This document shows positions 12,403 to 25,156 of a DNA stretch of 64,000 nucleotides, piece after piece. The position numbers were made by a program, and so were the translations under genes. This DNA is from Hydnum rufescens UP504 (lineage: Eukaryota; Basidiomycota; Agaricomycetes; Cantharellales; Hydnaceae), in contig MU128909.1 of assembly GCA_014904985.1 (NCBI GenBank), forward strand, positions 234,566-298,565. Direction: 5' to 3'. Position 1 is the first letter of the stretch, and each line of letters opens with the position of its first letter. The notes under the pieces are model-generated. The model worked only from the letters and a program-made list of their open reading frames with translations. It did no database searches and was not told where the DNA came from.

Positions 12403-14949
12403 ATGAGACGAGCATTGGGCTCTCTCTACGTATCATATCGGGCTTCCCTTCCAGGACAAAATTCCGCGTCCGCTCGGATGCCCTCCCTAATTTACAAAAA
12501 AAGTCTTCGGGGCCTCACTACTCTGAGCGTGGCAGGATTGGTAGGTTGGAGCGCCTTCGAGTCTTCCGATGCTGTCCGGCATTTTGTTCTGGCAACCCAA
12601 AGATGTCAAAGGATAGCAACTGCTGTTATCGAGGATGTAGTTCGTGTTTCGTTTGTATCTATGCCATTCGACTGGCTTATTTTCATTCATCCTGCCGCCT
12701 CTCATTATTGGCCTCATATTATTTCTTAGATAGACTATAGGAAAACTTTAGGGAAATCGTACCCAAGTGAACAGGAGGAGCTAATGGCGATATCTCGTTG
12801 TCACAAACGTAGCGCGCAAAGAATACTTGCCGTATTGAAACGTAACGGAGGTTTGGAATCTCGTACTTTGAACTGCTTTGAACGATTCATAGTGATGTAT
12901 TCGTCCTCACCTTCAGGGATATATATAAAATTGGTGCTACCCTACTACTGTGCCTCCACATTATGATTCATGCAGTCTAACAAGGATTATAGGGACAGCA
13001 CGTATCCTCTCTACATATGTTACCGATAGAATGGACAGTAAGCGCTACTCGAAGACTTCGGTACCCCATTATTCACCACCCTTATGTTGTTGCCTCAGTC
13101 TACCATGAAACCTCTCCAAGACCAAGTTTGTCCTATGAACTAGATCCCCCACTATTTGGTGATGCTCACCCGCCCAATTACCCTTTATAGTGTTTTCCCA
13201 CTCCGTACGAAGATGTTTCTGCCCTATTCAAACAAGAGACTGGGAAAGATATCCCAGAATTATTCTCAGAATTCGACGAGGAGCCGATCGGAGTCGCGTC
13301 CCTCGCCCAAGTACATATCGCTCGTGACAGGACCAGCGGCAAGAAAGTCGCGGTAAAAATCCAGGTCCGTCCATATAACTCAAGTGGTGGCTCGGGGTTA
13401 ATGCCAAATTCATTAAAGCACCCTCATCTTGAGGAGTTTGTCAATATAGAGTATGCCTGATCCATCCAGCTCGAATTAACACGCTTAATTATCCTGTACA
13501 TTTAAACTATTAGCTTGACTGCTACGACTCTTGCTCTGTCGTGGGTGAAGCGCGTCTTCCCCGAGTTCGAATTCACGTGGCTAGGCGAAGAAATGCGGAT
13601 GAACCTGCCCTTGGAGCTGGATTTTGTCCACGAGGCGGAAAATGCTGCCCATGTGAGGGAAAACTTCTCTGATGTTCCGAGGACTTCACTGTACATCCCA
13701 GAAGTCATCCGAGCCACAAAGCGGACGTTGGTCATGGAATATATATCAGGTGCCAGGGTAACTTGGGCACACGATCAACTTTTGGCTTCGACTCACTTTG
13801 CGCTTCAGGTTGATGATTTGGGATATCTTGCCGCTCACGGCATAGATCGTAACCAAGTCTCTCAAGAATTGTCTCGTATTTTTTCTCGTATGGTATATAT
13901 TCATGGATTCTTTCATGCAGGTGCAGTGATTCTCTGGATATCATACGCTTGATAAACATTTTAATTCCTGATTCTGCTTTAGACCCTCATGCTGGCAATC
14001 TACTTATTCGTCCGTCTCTACCTTATTCACGCAGTCCCTATAATTTCGAGATTGCTTTGCTCGATCATGGCCTGGTAATCCTCCCATTCATGAAGTTTCT
14101 ACTGTCTCTAAAGGACCTCTACTTAGTACTTTGATATATCCGACGATCTACGAGTTAATTACGCCCGATTATGGCTCGCCCTGATTAAACCTGGACAACA
14201 GAAAGAACGCAGGAAGTATGCTGAGCTGGTCGGCAATATTGGTCCAGAGCTTGTAAGTGCTCATGTATAAATTATCTTGGAGCTTGTATATTACTATAAT
14301 TACTTTTACAGTATCCCATTTTTGAAAGTGCCGTCACTGGTCGCGCTGGACTCGATGGCACGTGGGGCGATGATCCCAGCGGTTCTAAGCACCGTCGTGC
14401 AGGTGGTATGATAGAATTGGACGCCCAATCCTCGGATGAATTGGAAAGCATGCGCAAAGCCATCTTTCAGCAAGAGGGGCTTATGGTATCGCTCTTCTCT
14501 ATGCTTCGAGTTATTCCCCGCCGCGTGTTGATGCTATTCAAGATGAACGACCTGTTACGGTCAGACATATTTATCCACGTTCGTGTCTACTTAAGACGTT
14601 GCTGATGGATTTTCTTGGGTATTTGATCAGGAGTCTGGATATGGAATTACGCACAACACACAGCCAAATGCGCATCTTTCTCATCGTAGCGAGATTCTGC
14701 AGCATTGCAGCATGGCAAGATGATTGCCGCACCTTCTTCACTCGATGTCGGGACCAAGGTCTCAGGCTTTCCCTTGCAGGGACATTCTTGCGGAATTGGT
14801 GGATGTATCACCTCGTATATGACGGATTGAGGCTGATAGAATGGCAGATGGACCTTCGTGCTCGGTTCGTGAAGATGGGAGCTTGGTTCCGCGGTCTGGT
14901 GCAGCATGGGTTCCGTGGCGCACGTGAAGCAGCCGCTGGTCTGGCGTGA
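12403..14949 (+). CDS. ABC1/ADCK1-like atypical kinase, probably mitochondrial
   Basis: Member of the UbiB/ABC1/ADCK family of atypical kinases; the ADCK1/Mcp2 branch acts on mitochondrial lipid homeostasis and membranes. The start at 12403 gives a basic leader (MRRALGSLYVSYRASLPGQ), consistent with mitochondrial targeting, then a hydrophobic segment (GLTTLSVAGLVGWSAF). Family motifs are KLGQHVSSLHMLPIEWT (KxGQ motif, assembled across an intron), PIGVASLAQVHIARD (Ala-rich nucleotide loop), KVAVKIQ (lysine), FFHADPHAGNLLIRP (catalytic loop) and FEIALLDHGLY, where DHG stands in place of DFG as usual for this branch. The long C-terminal helical part ends REAAAGLA. No frameshift is needed, only short introns. 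The ADCK1-type assignment rests on the DHG motif and overall layout. Confidence 0.87.
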
Positions 14950-15404
14950 GAGCCAAGTGAATGATGCAGAAGATATCTTAATAGCGCTTATTACATGATT
15001 ACATGTAGATTTGGATCCTATAGAGTGGATTTTGATTATTCTTCACGGTGTTTGCAGGGGAGCACACGAATTGGAGAGTGCATTGTGCGATATCGGGATT
15101 ATCGATAGTTCAAACGAATATCTAGATCTGTAACAGATTGTATAAAAAAGGTGGGGTTGCACACATACAGAAGGTACATTGCTTGTACTGCAGCTCGCAT
15201 AATAGAGGCTGAAAATGGCTGAGTCGTTTCCTCCACGTTCCCGAATATGACAGGGGCAAATAGTGGTCTCGCACTTTGAGCAGCGGCCGGGGCACGAATC
15301 CAGAGCAGGTATAGGAGGACTGCTGTGGCCGGCGTGCAAAAAAAAAACCAAGCGCGATACATCATCAAAATATCAGTTAGAGATCGACGATATTCATGTC
15401 GTTT
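14950..15404. other. convergent intergenic interval, no gene seen
   Basis: A 455-bp gap between the 3' ends of the ABC1 kinase and the P450. A minus-strand ORF at 15099-15368 is hydrophobic at its start but has no recognisable similarity and lies where a 3' UTR is expected. Confidence 0.45.
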
Positions 15405-18026
15405 TCAAGAATCCGACAGGGGACCGTGTAGTGGAGTAATCAAGAGGGGTAATTGACTGCCTTTGTTGTACGCCTCTTTCACGAATGGTCGTGTCAAGAT
15501 GCTACGAATCAACAATAATTGATAAGAATGAGTGATTGAATCATTCCATATAAAATTGGAGTCACGTACACATTAACCCGCATGACGTTTGGCGGATCGG
15601 AGAAAGAGAACGTCCGGATGAAGACGAACAAAAATGTTTTCATCCTTGGATATGCATGATCAGAAGAGTGAATCAAAAAAAAAAGGATAACGCTGACTCA
15701 ATCATGGAAAATCTCATCCCTATGCACGACTTTCGGAAGGAGGCAGGCGGATATTAGGTCTGAACAGTCCAGAAAAACACAGAGAAAGAGGGTACGCACT
15801 CGCGGGCCAGCCCCGAAAGTCATGATGTTAGAATACAGGCCTGGTGCAGAACGAGCTGCATCTGGTAGGTTATCCCACCTATCAGGGCTTCGCGGGCAAA
15901 AAACAAGTGTACACAGGGTGTCAACCCCAAAATCGTGCAGAATCGATACAATGCTCCAGAACTCAACTTGAATTCATGCGCATCTTCCCCCCATACGTCT
16001 TTGGAGAGATTGAACCCTTCGACTGCAATATGAATAAACTCCCCCTTCGCGATTCGTATGCCGTCTCCAGCAGGAAATGACTTTTTCATGTGTGCTAGTT
16101 TAGCCTCTGCATCCTTGCCTTCGAAGCGCATCTGACTCGATATTGGTATCACATCGTCTTTGAGGGCCACACGGATGGAAGAATGAACAGGAGGCACAAA
16201 ACGGAGTGTCTCACGACAAATATTGTCTAAAAGAGGGAGTTTATCTATGAGGGCGAAGAATTCCGCCGTGGCATATCCATCGTCATCAGAATGCTCGTAT
16301 TGCCGAGCAAGAGAATCGAGTTCTGTCCGTAATCGCGCTTGAATCTCGGGCTTTTGCGCGAGGAATAGCAGACACCATGAGAGCCCGAGAGACGTCGTAT
16401 CCGAACCTGCAAAGAGGAACGTATTAATCTGGTTGGAGATGTCAAGATCGGATATTCGCTGGGATGGATCCACATCCGCTGCCATGTTAGATCGGACTGG
16501 CGGGTAGGATCGTCAGAACAAGAGGAAAAGCGACCAAGGATTTAATTATCCTAATGCTGATCCCGTACCCAATAATGATAACAGGTCGCGACTCTTGGTA
16601 TTCCCTTCCCGAAATTCCCTTTTCTTCTTTTCAACGAGAGCTTTTCCAGCCTTGTAAATTATAGCCTGACTCCGTCTCTTGATGCGAACATGCTCATTGG
16701 GCTGAAGTTGAGACCCGCTAAATATTAGTTTGTTCCATTATTGTGTGTACAAGATGGTTGTCGGACTTACAAAAAGTGTCGCAAGGATCGGGAAGTAAAG
16801 GTAAGTCACATCCATAAGATCCTGACCTTTGTTTACCGTCCTCTCGAACCTGGTTTAATCGCGAGGGAGATCAAGTGTACCTAATCAATCGGGGAAACAG
16901 GAGTCTAGCGCCACTCACATGGTTTTATACGCCATGTAGACCTCCTCATTTTCCTCCTGAATAGCGTTAAACTGGTAACCAAACCCTAAATATACCCAGA
17001 CATACAGTCAACAACGGTCGAGAAAATGTACCACCAACGAGAGAAACTGGCCCGCTATGCCTATGACGTCGAATGTTGCGCGGCCAAGCCAATGTGTGAC
17101 ATCAAAGTGCTCTCCCTTTGACTTGTCCGTCATCAATGAGAGCCATTTTTCGCGTAACTAGGGAGCAAAAGACGTGTGAGAAATATTAATAAGGGATCCA
17201 TTCGCTAATAAAAACAGGGCATACCTCATATGCTTTTCCAAAGAACACGGGCGTAAGCTCCCGGAGGTTAGCGGGGGAGAACGCGGGATTCATGACTTTG
17301 CGCTGGAATTAGTTCATCAAGTCACTAAACGGCTGGTATTTGAGAACAGATAATGTTACAGCGGACCTGACGGCGATGATGTGACCCTTCGGCAAATTGT
17401 GAGAATTGACCAGGCGTGATCAAAGAAAGGACGGGGCAAACCTTCCGAGGCCAAGAGCCCTAAAGAACCACGGAGTGAGCCCCATTACAAGGTAGCGAGA
17501 TAAGATATTTACCTGCTCCAATGAGAGACGCGAGTAATCGACGAGATACTGGTGGTTTCTCGTACACAGTTGTTTGATTGAGCACATACGTTACCGCACG
17601 CGGATCAAGGGTCAATAGACGATTGTCAAACTAAGAAGAGCATATGGGGATCGCTTTTATGCTGCATGAGGCTGGGGGATGAACGAACCCAGTTGAGTCC
17701 TTTGATACACATGTTAAGGCCGAACCTCTTCGACCATTGGTCGTGTGCGGCAGGAGACCAGTGAGGACTACAGGAAGAAGTAAGGACCACGTGAAGGCGC
17801 ATAACGCAGCGTATACATACTCCATGGCATACGGCATGTGGCCAGAAAAGAGGCCTTTACTTCTTGGCCCAGGGAGGTCGCGTAGTGGCGAGCGGATCGC
17901 TTTGACCACAAATTCATGGAATAGCCATGAGAATAAGACAAGGCAGAAGGCTACGAAAGCTTGGAGTGGAACAGCCATCGGCAGCCAGAGTAAGTAATGG
18001 AGACAAAGAGATACATTTATTTGCAT
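15405..18026 (-). CDS. cytochrome P450 monooxygenase
   Basis: A membrane-anchored haem monooxygenase of the endoplasmic reticulum. The start at 18026 (an alternative ATG lies about 47 nt downstream) is followed by a hydrophobic anchor and the proline hinge PLRDLPGPRSKGLFSGH. The middle gives MNPAFSPANLRELTPVFFG and HFDVTHWLGRATFDVIGIAG. The oxygen-binding I-helix is INTFLFAGSDTTSLGLSW and the K-helix is ETLRF (ExxR). A PERF-region variant NPDRWDNLPDAARSAPGLYS is read across an intron. The haem loop FGAGPRSCIGMRFSMIE, with its cysteine ligand, is also split by an intron. The last exon ends LHGPLSDS, with TGA at 15407-15405. All key residues are present, so the gene looks functional. The CYP family cannot be assigned by eye. 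No biosynthetic cluster partners are evident next to it. Confidence 0.92.
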
Positions 18027-18471
18027 TTGTTTGTGCGGAGCATTATACCGGCCACACTATCGCCATTCATACACCATGCAGCTCTAGGATCTTCGTTCTA
18101 GATGGCGATAACACCATTTTCGTGTTCTTCTTTGCCAACACTGATAGCAGGTTTCTATTCTTCTGCTGGCGTATCCTGGAGACAAATGGGCCACATGTCC
18201 TTGCAACATTAAACCGGGATCCCAGCTGTTACCTGTAGATATCAATCACACTTCCAAGGAATCCATTATGAAAGCTCCGTTGGACCTTCTCCCCTGGAGC
18301 CTACGCTCAGTGGTTTTCGGCTGGTCGGCTTCGGCTCACGGTGTTCTAACCAGCTCCAGGGACCAATTATGATCCCCCAGCCGCTCCTGACCCCTTGGGA
18401 TTTCTACGGTCGTCGCCATGAGTGCTGACAGCCTGAGATATTCCTTTGCGCAAATGCCATAACGCACTTAA
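18027..18471. other. divergent intergenic interval, no gene seen
   Basis: A 445-bp stretch between the P450 start and the pseudogene on the + strand. No supported ORF or RNA gene is seen. Confidence 0.45.
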
Positions 18472-21420
18472 ATGCCTTTGATATCCACTGCCGCTCGCAT
18501 CAGCACACGGGATGATACAGGCCAATTAGGACATGCCACGATCGAAGGACAACTAGAGCTGTATAATCAGAGCCTTTATGATATGAAGAACCGCACCAGC
18601 GAGGCTGGCCATATGCTGTCGCTCTTTGACGCGGTGTGGGCCAAGATCACTCACACTGGAAGTGATCTGACCGTGATGACTATTTTCGAGAATTCACCCC
18701 CCCCACCCCCCCAGTTCAAGATCGTTCTCTTTGGAGTTGGGAAGGTCTGCCTTACACTGCCATCTGTGTAATTCGAAGACATCTGGGGCCCAAGGAAAGC
18801 ATTACTGGTGAGTCTCAAGATGAAGGAATCAGGCCAGGTGCGATCGCGGTGCCCTCCCATGTTTTGGACTCTGATTTGGACGAATGGTGCTTCCTAGTCC
18901 TACGTCTTCCCTCTATGTTCTATATCTGACGACTCATTGACTTAGGCTCACGTTTTAGGGTCATCCAGAATGAGAGCGCATTAGCACATTACGTGATGAC
19001 CATGGGACAAACTGGAAGCGAGGTATCGTCTGTTTCTCCACGGAATGCCGATACTGTTTTTTCTATTGGCACCCCTTCCACGCTGTCTCCCATAGCTCGC
19101 ACACACTCTCTGGCTACACATTTTTGGATGCAAAGCGCGCGAGGTCCATTGACATTCAGCCATCTCTCGGCAGATTTGCAACCGCACTCGTGGAGTTATC
19201 GGGTGGCCTTCTGAAAGGGCTAGATTGGACGAATGTTTTTGTCGCGGGTGGTATTGTTCTGGGGGCACTCCTTTCCACCGACATTAGGAAAGACATGGAA
19301 ATATAGACACCCAGACATAGACGTCTACTTGTACGGGCTTGATTCGGTACGAGCCAACGAGAAACTTGAACACATATATAATGTCTGGAAGTCCAATCTC
19401 CCACACGATGATGCGCAGGTCATTGTAGTGCGTAATTCCCACACTGTATGCGTCCCTCACATTTATAATATGGCGTTGATCAAACATAACTTGTTTCATC
19501 CCCGCGGCTTTGTATTGCATCTATTAGATTGCTTTCTTTTCAGCATACCCCACGAAACGGGTGCAGATCATTCTCAAGCTCGTCCGCAATCCCAAGGAAG
19601 TACTTCTGAACTTTGACCTCGATGTCTGTGCCATGGGCTAGGATGGCGAGGAGCTGTGGCTTCTCCCCCGTGTCGTATGAGCGCTGCAAAGTACGCACTA
19701 GAGTCTAGAAACCCGTAGCTGAGCGTCGTTCTAACCGTTTGCTGGTTTATAAAGCCGATTATAGTGTGTTCACCACGAATCTAATTTCTGGCCATTATCT
19801 TGGCGATCGCCGTGCTACTCAGGATGCGAGGTGTGTGATTGAGCCTGCCCCTCTGCACAATTCTTTGCTTACGACTCTGTAGACTTTTCAAGTATGCCGA
19901 TCGGGCGAGTTGCTGGATCCACATTTGCCCTAGCCTTGCTCCCAATGCGTGCAACCAATCCAGGGATATGGAATACATATCCCCCTATCATATGTCGGGT
20001 CCCTTGAGAAGTACAACTATCAAGACACTAATTCGATTAGTTTCGGAGAGCATCTCGAGCCCGGTGATCTTGAGGCCAAAGCCAACAATGTAAATTATTG
20101 GATTGATTTGCTCATTAAGACGTCAGCCTCTTCACTCATCCAGGCCAGGAAATACTGAATTGTCCCCTCCTCGAAAATAGCCGCCTTGGCGAAAAACTCT
20201 GGTCAAATACATATCAGTCATGATAAGATCACTGAGTGGAGACAAAAGACCAGCGGCCCTCAGTCTCGGAGCTGCCTCTCTGGTTTGGAGACCCTCATGC
20301 GTCACGTCTTTTTATGGAAACTATCATGTGAGGGACTCCTCGTGTAAAGAATCCACGTCAATTAGTGCTCTGTGCTTTTCCAACTGACCCTCTGGATGTT
20401 GGATTGATAGCCTGGAGACGCTTGACTTTGCCTACGTCAATTATGACTATGCCAGGGGATGTCTCTGGTTGGCTACGACTCACCCCTGTAACTATGGAAC
20501 GAGGAATTCGATATGAGAGATTTCGAAAAGGCCATTAAGCTATTCCATGATTGCGAAGCCACCCAGCTTGAGGTTAATCTTCAAGGGTTGGGCTTAGTAG
20601 GTTTTCCCCGTACGGGTACCGTACTACCTTTTTGGACTGTCGACTAGGAAGGTTTTATGTATGGCCCCGCCTCCCCACTGTTTAGAAACTCCGCAATTTA
20701 AAGACATTGTTCGAGATCACGAAAAATCCGGCGGGTGGTTTGTGGTTCTTCGTTGAAACAAGTGATGGGACCCGAGGGCGATTCCCGGATCCCTGTTTCC
20801 TTGCCTCCGATCTTATCCTATACGTTAACGATCTCGTTGCTGATGCCCTCAAAGATCATGGCCGATCCTACGACAAACCAATATTGGTTCCTGCCTTAGT
20901 GAATGACGAAATATTGAATATGAACCTCACGTTTGTTTATTGCCACATTGATCCTATTCTTGCCTGGCACCAGATCGACAGGTGGATCGAAGAGTAAGTT
21001 TTTCAACTTTTTTCGAGTTAATATCTAAATCACCTAGTTGCCGTTCTGCCATCTAGAGCATATGAGGTGCTTTGGTCGTTCCACGCTGCTAATGCCGTAT
21101 TAGATGCGACATATGATGACCGCGTTGCAATGCTCGTTACCCAGTTGTCGAAGCGAGCAATCCGGAAGACACCCGAAGACGAGTTTGCGTCATTCCCTCG
21201 TTGGGTAGGTAGAGTGCCCATCCCCATCCATATCGGGTATGGCAATCGGTGCGTTCCTGGCGTTCCTTCCTTTTTCTTGAGCATGGGGAATGACGACAGC
21301 CCATCATTTTGACTTCGAATTTGCGGCGGCCACTGGTACGAAACGGGCCCTCCATTGGAGGAGGCCACAGACTCAAGGGAAGAATCTGACGAGGACTCGG
21401 TAACAGAATGGGAATGGTGA
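18472..21420 (+). pseudogene. decayed copy of a conserved fungal protein (NTase-like GG...DID motif), function unknown
   Basis: The exons spell a protein type I recognise as widespread but unnamed in Agaricomycetes. Key stretches are LLKGLDWTNVFVAGGIVLGA, then PDIDVYLYGLDSVRANEKLE, YPTKRVQIILKLVRNPKEV, LLNFDLDVCAMG and ISGHYLGDRRATQDA, with EKAIKLFHDCEATQLEVNLQ further on. The GG followed by DID resembles a nucleotidyltransferase active site, which is inference only. The reading frame is broken. An in-frame TAG at 19639-19641 sits where homologues would have an aromatic residue before DGEE, and an in-frame TGA at 19678-19680 sits in the next line of the same exon. A frame change is needed near 19270-19310 with no usable intron, and probably another at the C-rich run near 18698-18713. 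The C-terminal exons still read well (EVLWSFHAANAVLDATYDDR). The 3' end at 21420 (acidic tail ending SVTEWEW) is a guess. Confidence 0.7.
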
Positions 21421-21707
21421 CTTTCGGCAACTTCCACACTTCCCAGTACAAGTCTCATACCAATTTGCCTTCTTTCTGATGGTATCCCTCGGCTGAGATC
21501 GATCCCGAGTGAATACGTGATGGGTGCTGAGCGAGCTGGTAGGCAGATGATGGTGATTTTCCCTGGTTTCTCGGAGTCTGTGACCTCCCTATCAGACAGT
21601 AAACCACAGTTCAATGACAATCCATCCAATTTAAATCACACAAGATTGTTACAGTCATGAAATCCCGACTTTAAAATACGGCGACCGTCGAGATCGAGTG
21701 GGACTGA

Positions 21708-23479
21708 TTACAACTTTGCCGATGCATCAGGTACGGCATCATCATCGCGCAATCGCACAGCGACCTTTCCCCACGAATCGCGACGCTCAATGGCCTGTAA
21801 ACCCCGAGGAATGCTCTCCAGACCACGGAACACTTCCGGGTACACGACTGGTACTACGCGTTTCGATTCAAACAATCTACACCGACGGAGAAAAAAAATT
21901 AGTCTTACGGCCGCTCAGATGGGTGCTGCGAAGACCAAGCAAACGCACTTGAAAATTTCATCCCATACTTCCGGGATACGAGTTTCGTCATACTTCAAGT
22001 AAGCGCCCCAGTGTAGGCCAACGATGGAAATATTCTTGAGTAAGACAAGATTAAGAGGTAGCTGCGCAGCAAACCGGACTTAGTTTGGATTCGTATTAAT
22101 CCCGGATTCTCCAACCCCTTACCTTTTCGATGTCGCCGGCGACAAAACCAATCACAATCGCACGGCCTTTCCACGCGATACACTTCAGGGAGTCTCGAAT
22201 GAGCCCTACAGGATCATATATGATATCTGACGTCCGCGAGGGAGAGAGAAGCGCGCGATACCGGGTTGAGTTCGCTTGTTCCAATCATCCAATCGGAAAA
22301 CGAGGAAGATGGGAACGCACCGGCACCACGGCCACCGGTGATCTTCATAACCTCGGTCTGCCATCCCTTTTTCCGATAATCGAGAACGAAATCTGCTCCA
22401 CCGAATCGCTTGCATACTTCGAGTTTTGTAGGTGAACCAGCAGTTGCAATGACTTTAGCGCCCAGTGCTGGCCATCGGAATAGACCAGAACCGCAAAGAA
22501 GGACAAGACATTGAGTAACCTAAGTTTTCATGTAAGTGGAATCATCAATATACCTTTGGCAATCTAGAGGTGTATCGAGTGGTAAATACGATGTGCTGAC
22601 CCCGTGGACGAAAAATCACACCTGAACAGCCGATAGTCCCACACCACCAGCACCTATAACGATCATCAGACATGTGATTGACTTCCTTTCTTATCCTCAG
22701 CTTCACTCACCAGCGTGAACAAGAACCCAATCGCCTATGCGAAGAGCGATCTTATCGGTTCAAAACTCACATGAATCAGGAAGACGGAGCATCGTATACC
22801 AGGTTTCAGTTGTCCTCGCCCAACGAGTGCTTCATACGATGTGGGCCACGTGAGAAATACCCCCGAAGCCTGGTCCAAGGACATTCCCTTGGGCACTAGA
22901 TGCGACTGGGTCCAATCCGCTGCAATACGCTCTGCATGGGGCAATCCAACCTCGGTCTTAATTAAAGGGGAAAGGGAATTATGTGGTGTGATTCACCAGC
23001 ATAGGCCCCCTGAGACTGTCCGAAGACACGGTCTCCTGGTTTGTAAGGACATCCTGTGGGAATTGGAGAGTCTGCGGCAACGATTCCGGCGTACTAGAAG
23101 GAAATGATTTCAAGATTTGAGGAACGCAGTACATAGGAATCCATAACCTAAATGACGGACGAGAAAACATACCTCGGCACCAAGGGTGAAAGGCATCGGG
23201 GGTTGATTCTGATATTTCCCTTGGCTTTGCAGAATATCGAAAAAGTTCAGGCCTCTGAGGCAGTTCCAGTGATGCTGTCAGAATCCGTCTTGCACAAAAC
23301 GGAGTACTTACGCAGAGTAGACATCAACAATGATGTCCCTTGGACCTGGCGTGGGTTCTGGTGCATTATTGGTCCTGAAGCATAGGTTGGTCAGTGATAC
23401 CAACGCTGTCGGGGGCATACACCACTCACGGTTCAAATTTGGAGGGATGATCATAGTGATCGATTTGGAATGCCTTCAT
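21708..23479 (-). CDS. medium-chain dehydrogenase/reductase, quinone oxidoreductase-like
   Basis: An NAD(P)H-dependent MDR-superfamily oxidoreductase of the zeta-crystallin/quinone-reductase type. The start at 23479 gives MKAFQIDHYDHPSKFEP, joined across an intron to PEPTPGPRDIIVDVYSAG, the GroES-like N-terminal domain. Middle exons give KPGDRVFGQSQGAYAGE and DQASGVFLTWPTSYEAL. The Rossmann dinucleotide loop is WVLVHAGAGGVGLSAVQ, split by an intron, followed by AKVIATAGSPTKLEVC and GADVIYDPVGLIRDSLKCIA. The C-terminus reads FRGLESIPRGLQAIERRDSW and GKVAVRLRDDDAVPDASAKL, with a TAA at 21710-21708. No catalytic-zinc cysteine set is visible, which favours a quinone-oxidoreductase-like role over an alcohol dehydrogenase. 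The gene looks intact with many short introns. The substrate is unknown. Confidence 0.87.
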
Positions 23480-24451
23480 GTTGGCTATCGTTGCCAATCC
23501 TATTCGTCCTGAGTGAAATATATATAGTCCGGCAGAGAAATACCCAAATCTACCGGGATCCGGCATTAGATTTCTCGGTATTAGCCGTGGAGCAAAAATG
23601 GCAATGGCGGTTATCAAGTACCACTTCAGCTACTGTAGTGTTGCCGCGACTGGCTCAAGTCAAGTCAAGCCAAGTCCTGAGTCCTTTTTTTTTCTCACCA
23701 ACTACGAGACACTGGGGCTTTGTTTTTGCCTCAGGATGAAAGAGAATGGATCCCGATGATAGAAGTCGATAAGTCTGAGTCAAATAGTGACGTGATGACA
23801 GCACTGTGAGGCTTTCTTCTTAAAAGTCCCGAAAAGGACTCGGGTCTTCGGCAACACTATCTTCAGCGATGGTGGGCTTTTAACTCTTTCCGGATATTTC
23901 TAGGCAAAGATTCGGTGGAATCGCCGCAGTCACTCCCCACCTACCATAAAACTCCCGAACGCGCCTCCCACTCTTCGGCGGAGTTGGAAGGGAAACGACT
24001 ACCCTCGTATAATGGAGCCTCATTAAGCCGGAGGTCGTACTTTTTAATTGGAACAATCTGTGGCGATTCTCGATGCCCAGAATGCCATTCCTAATAATTC
24101 TGAATCCTTTGCTGGAAACCCCGCTTGTATTCTTCTCCATTCTTACTTATGATAGAGCCTACAAGGCCCTTCTAAAGGGTATTTCCAGTGCTATCTTGCA
24201 GCCAATCCCTATCCTTAGGTACCGCCATGAGCCCGAGCAATCGGGCGCTTATTTTAAAATGAAGAAGGTTCACAAACCAACACACTAGGAACCGATCGAA
24301 TGACTTGTCTTTCAAAATAGTTCTCACCTGTCGGTCTGGCAAGTCTGGAAGGATTCGACTGCATGTTGAGATGTAAACCAATGGGATTCCGTGCGCGTGG
24401 TAATACACGGAAACATGCATGGAACCACGAGGCACTCACGCATCCACACAG
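23480..24451. other. 972-bp interval without a supported gene
   Basis: Short ORFs only, on both strands, none with recognisable similarity. A small CAAGT/CAAGC-rich stretch lies at about 23650-23680. The left part probably contains the promoter of the MDR gene and the right part the 3' UTR of SUB1. Confidence 0.4.
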
Positions 24452-25156
24452 CTACTTAGTTTGAGCAATCAGGGTATCAAGTTTTGCGGCATTTCTCTTG
24501 AGGACTTCCCATTGCTCAACTAGATGAGTGGAATCACCGATTATCAGGAGTGGAGAAATCTACACGCTATCAAGGGACTCACGAGACAACATAATCCCTT
24601 TCTTTCCTGGTTTCTCCTGGCCATCTTTCTTGTCTTCGTAGTACTAAAACGGCGAGTTCACGTTAACTTACGAAGCCCATCGATAAGACAACGCCAGAGG
24701 TGCCTACTTCACGAATGTTCACATATACTTTGCCTAAAGCGAACAGATACATCAACTGTGCAGACTATAGGAAGGGAAAAGTAAGCACACCTTTGAAGCC
24801 AGTAATCGCTGCCCTGCGCAAGTTCCCCAGCGAGATGTACTTTTCGCCACCCTCGCCCTCGAGCACCTGGCCCTCAGCCCCTCCACCCGAAGCTTCCTCA
24901 TCTTCATCCGCTGTTGGTTCAGGTTTCTGCCTCTGCTTCTTAGCCTTGGATTCCTTCTATTTTTGGCGTCAATGAACCGCCCAGCTTGATATCCCAAGGC
25001 AGTCAGAACACCCACCTTTGGCTCTTTCAATTCCTTTGGTTTCTTCTCTGTAGTCTTTTTGACCTTCTTCTTCTTTTCCTGGACCTCTTCATCGCTGGAA
25101 GCGACGGCCTCAGACTCGGAGTTGTTGTCAACATCCTCGGCTTTTCGTTTTGCCAT
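24452..25156 (-). CDS. SUB1: transcriptional coactivator PC4/SUB1 homologue
   Basis: PC4/Sub1 binds single-stranded DNA and supports Pol II transcription and genome stability in the nucleus. The start at 25156 gives MAKRKAEDVDNNSESEAVAS and a Lys/Glu-rich low-complexity leader. After an intron the acidic linker QKPEPTADEDEEASGGGAEG leads into the PC4 domain: EKYISLGNLRRAAITGFKG, GKVYVNIREV, then KPGKKGIMLS and EQWEVLKRNAAKLDTLIAQT, ending in a TAG at 24454-24452. All core strands of the ssDNA-binding fold are represented. Four short introns are needed. The gene is head-to-head with UNG1, with 67 bp between start codons, pairing a ssDNA-binding transcription factor with a DNA-repair enzyme. 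Confidence 0.9.

Noticed and set aside
15043..15368. Small hydrophobic minus-strand ORFs downstream of the P450
   Set aside because: No family resemblance, overlapping frames, and located where a 3' UTR is expected.
21030..21629. 199-codon minus-strand ORF
   Set aside because: Antisense shadow of the 3' exons of the pseudogene on the + strand, whose translation matches its family.
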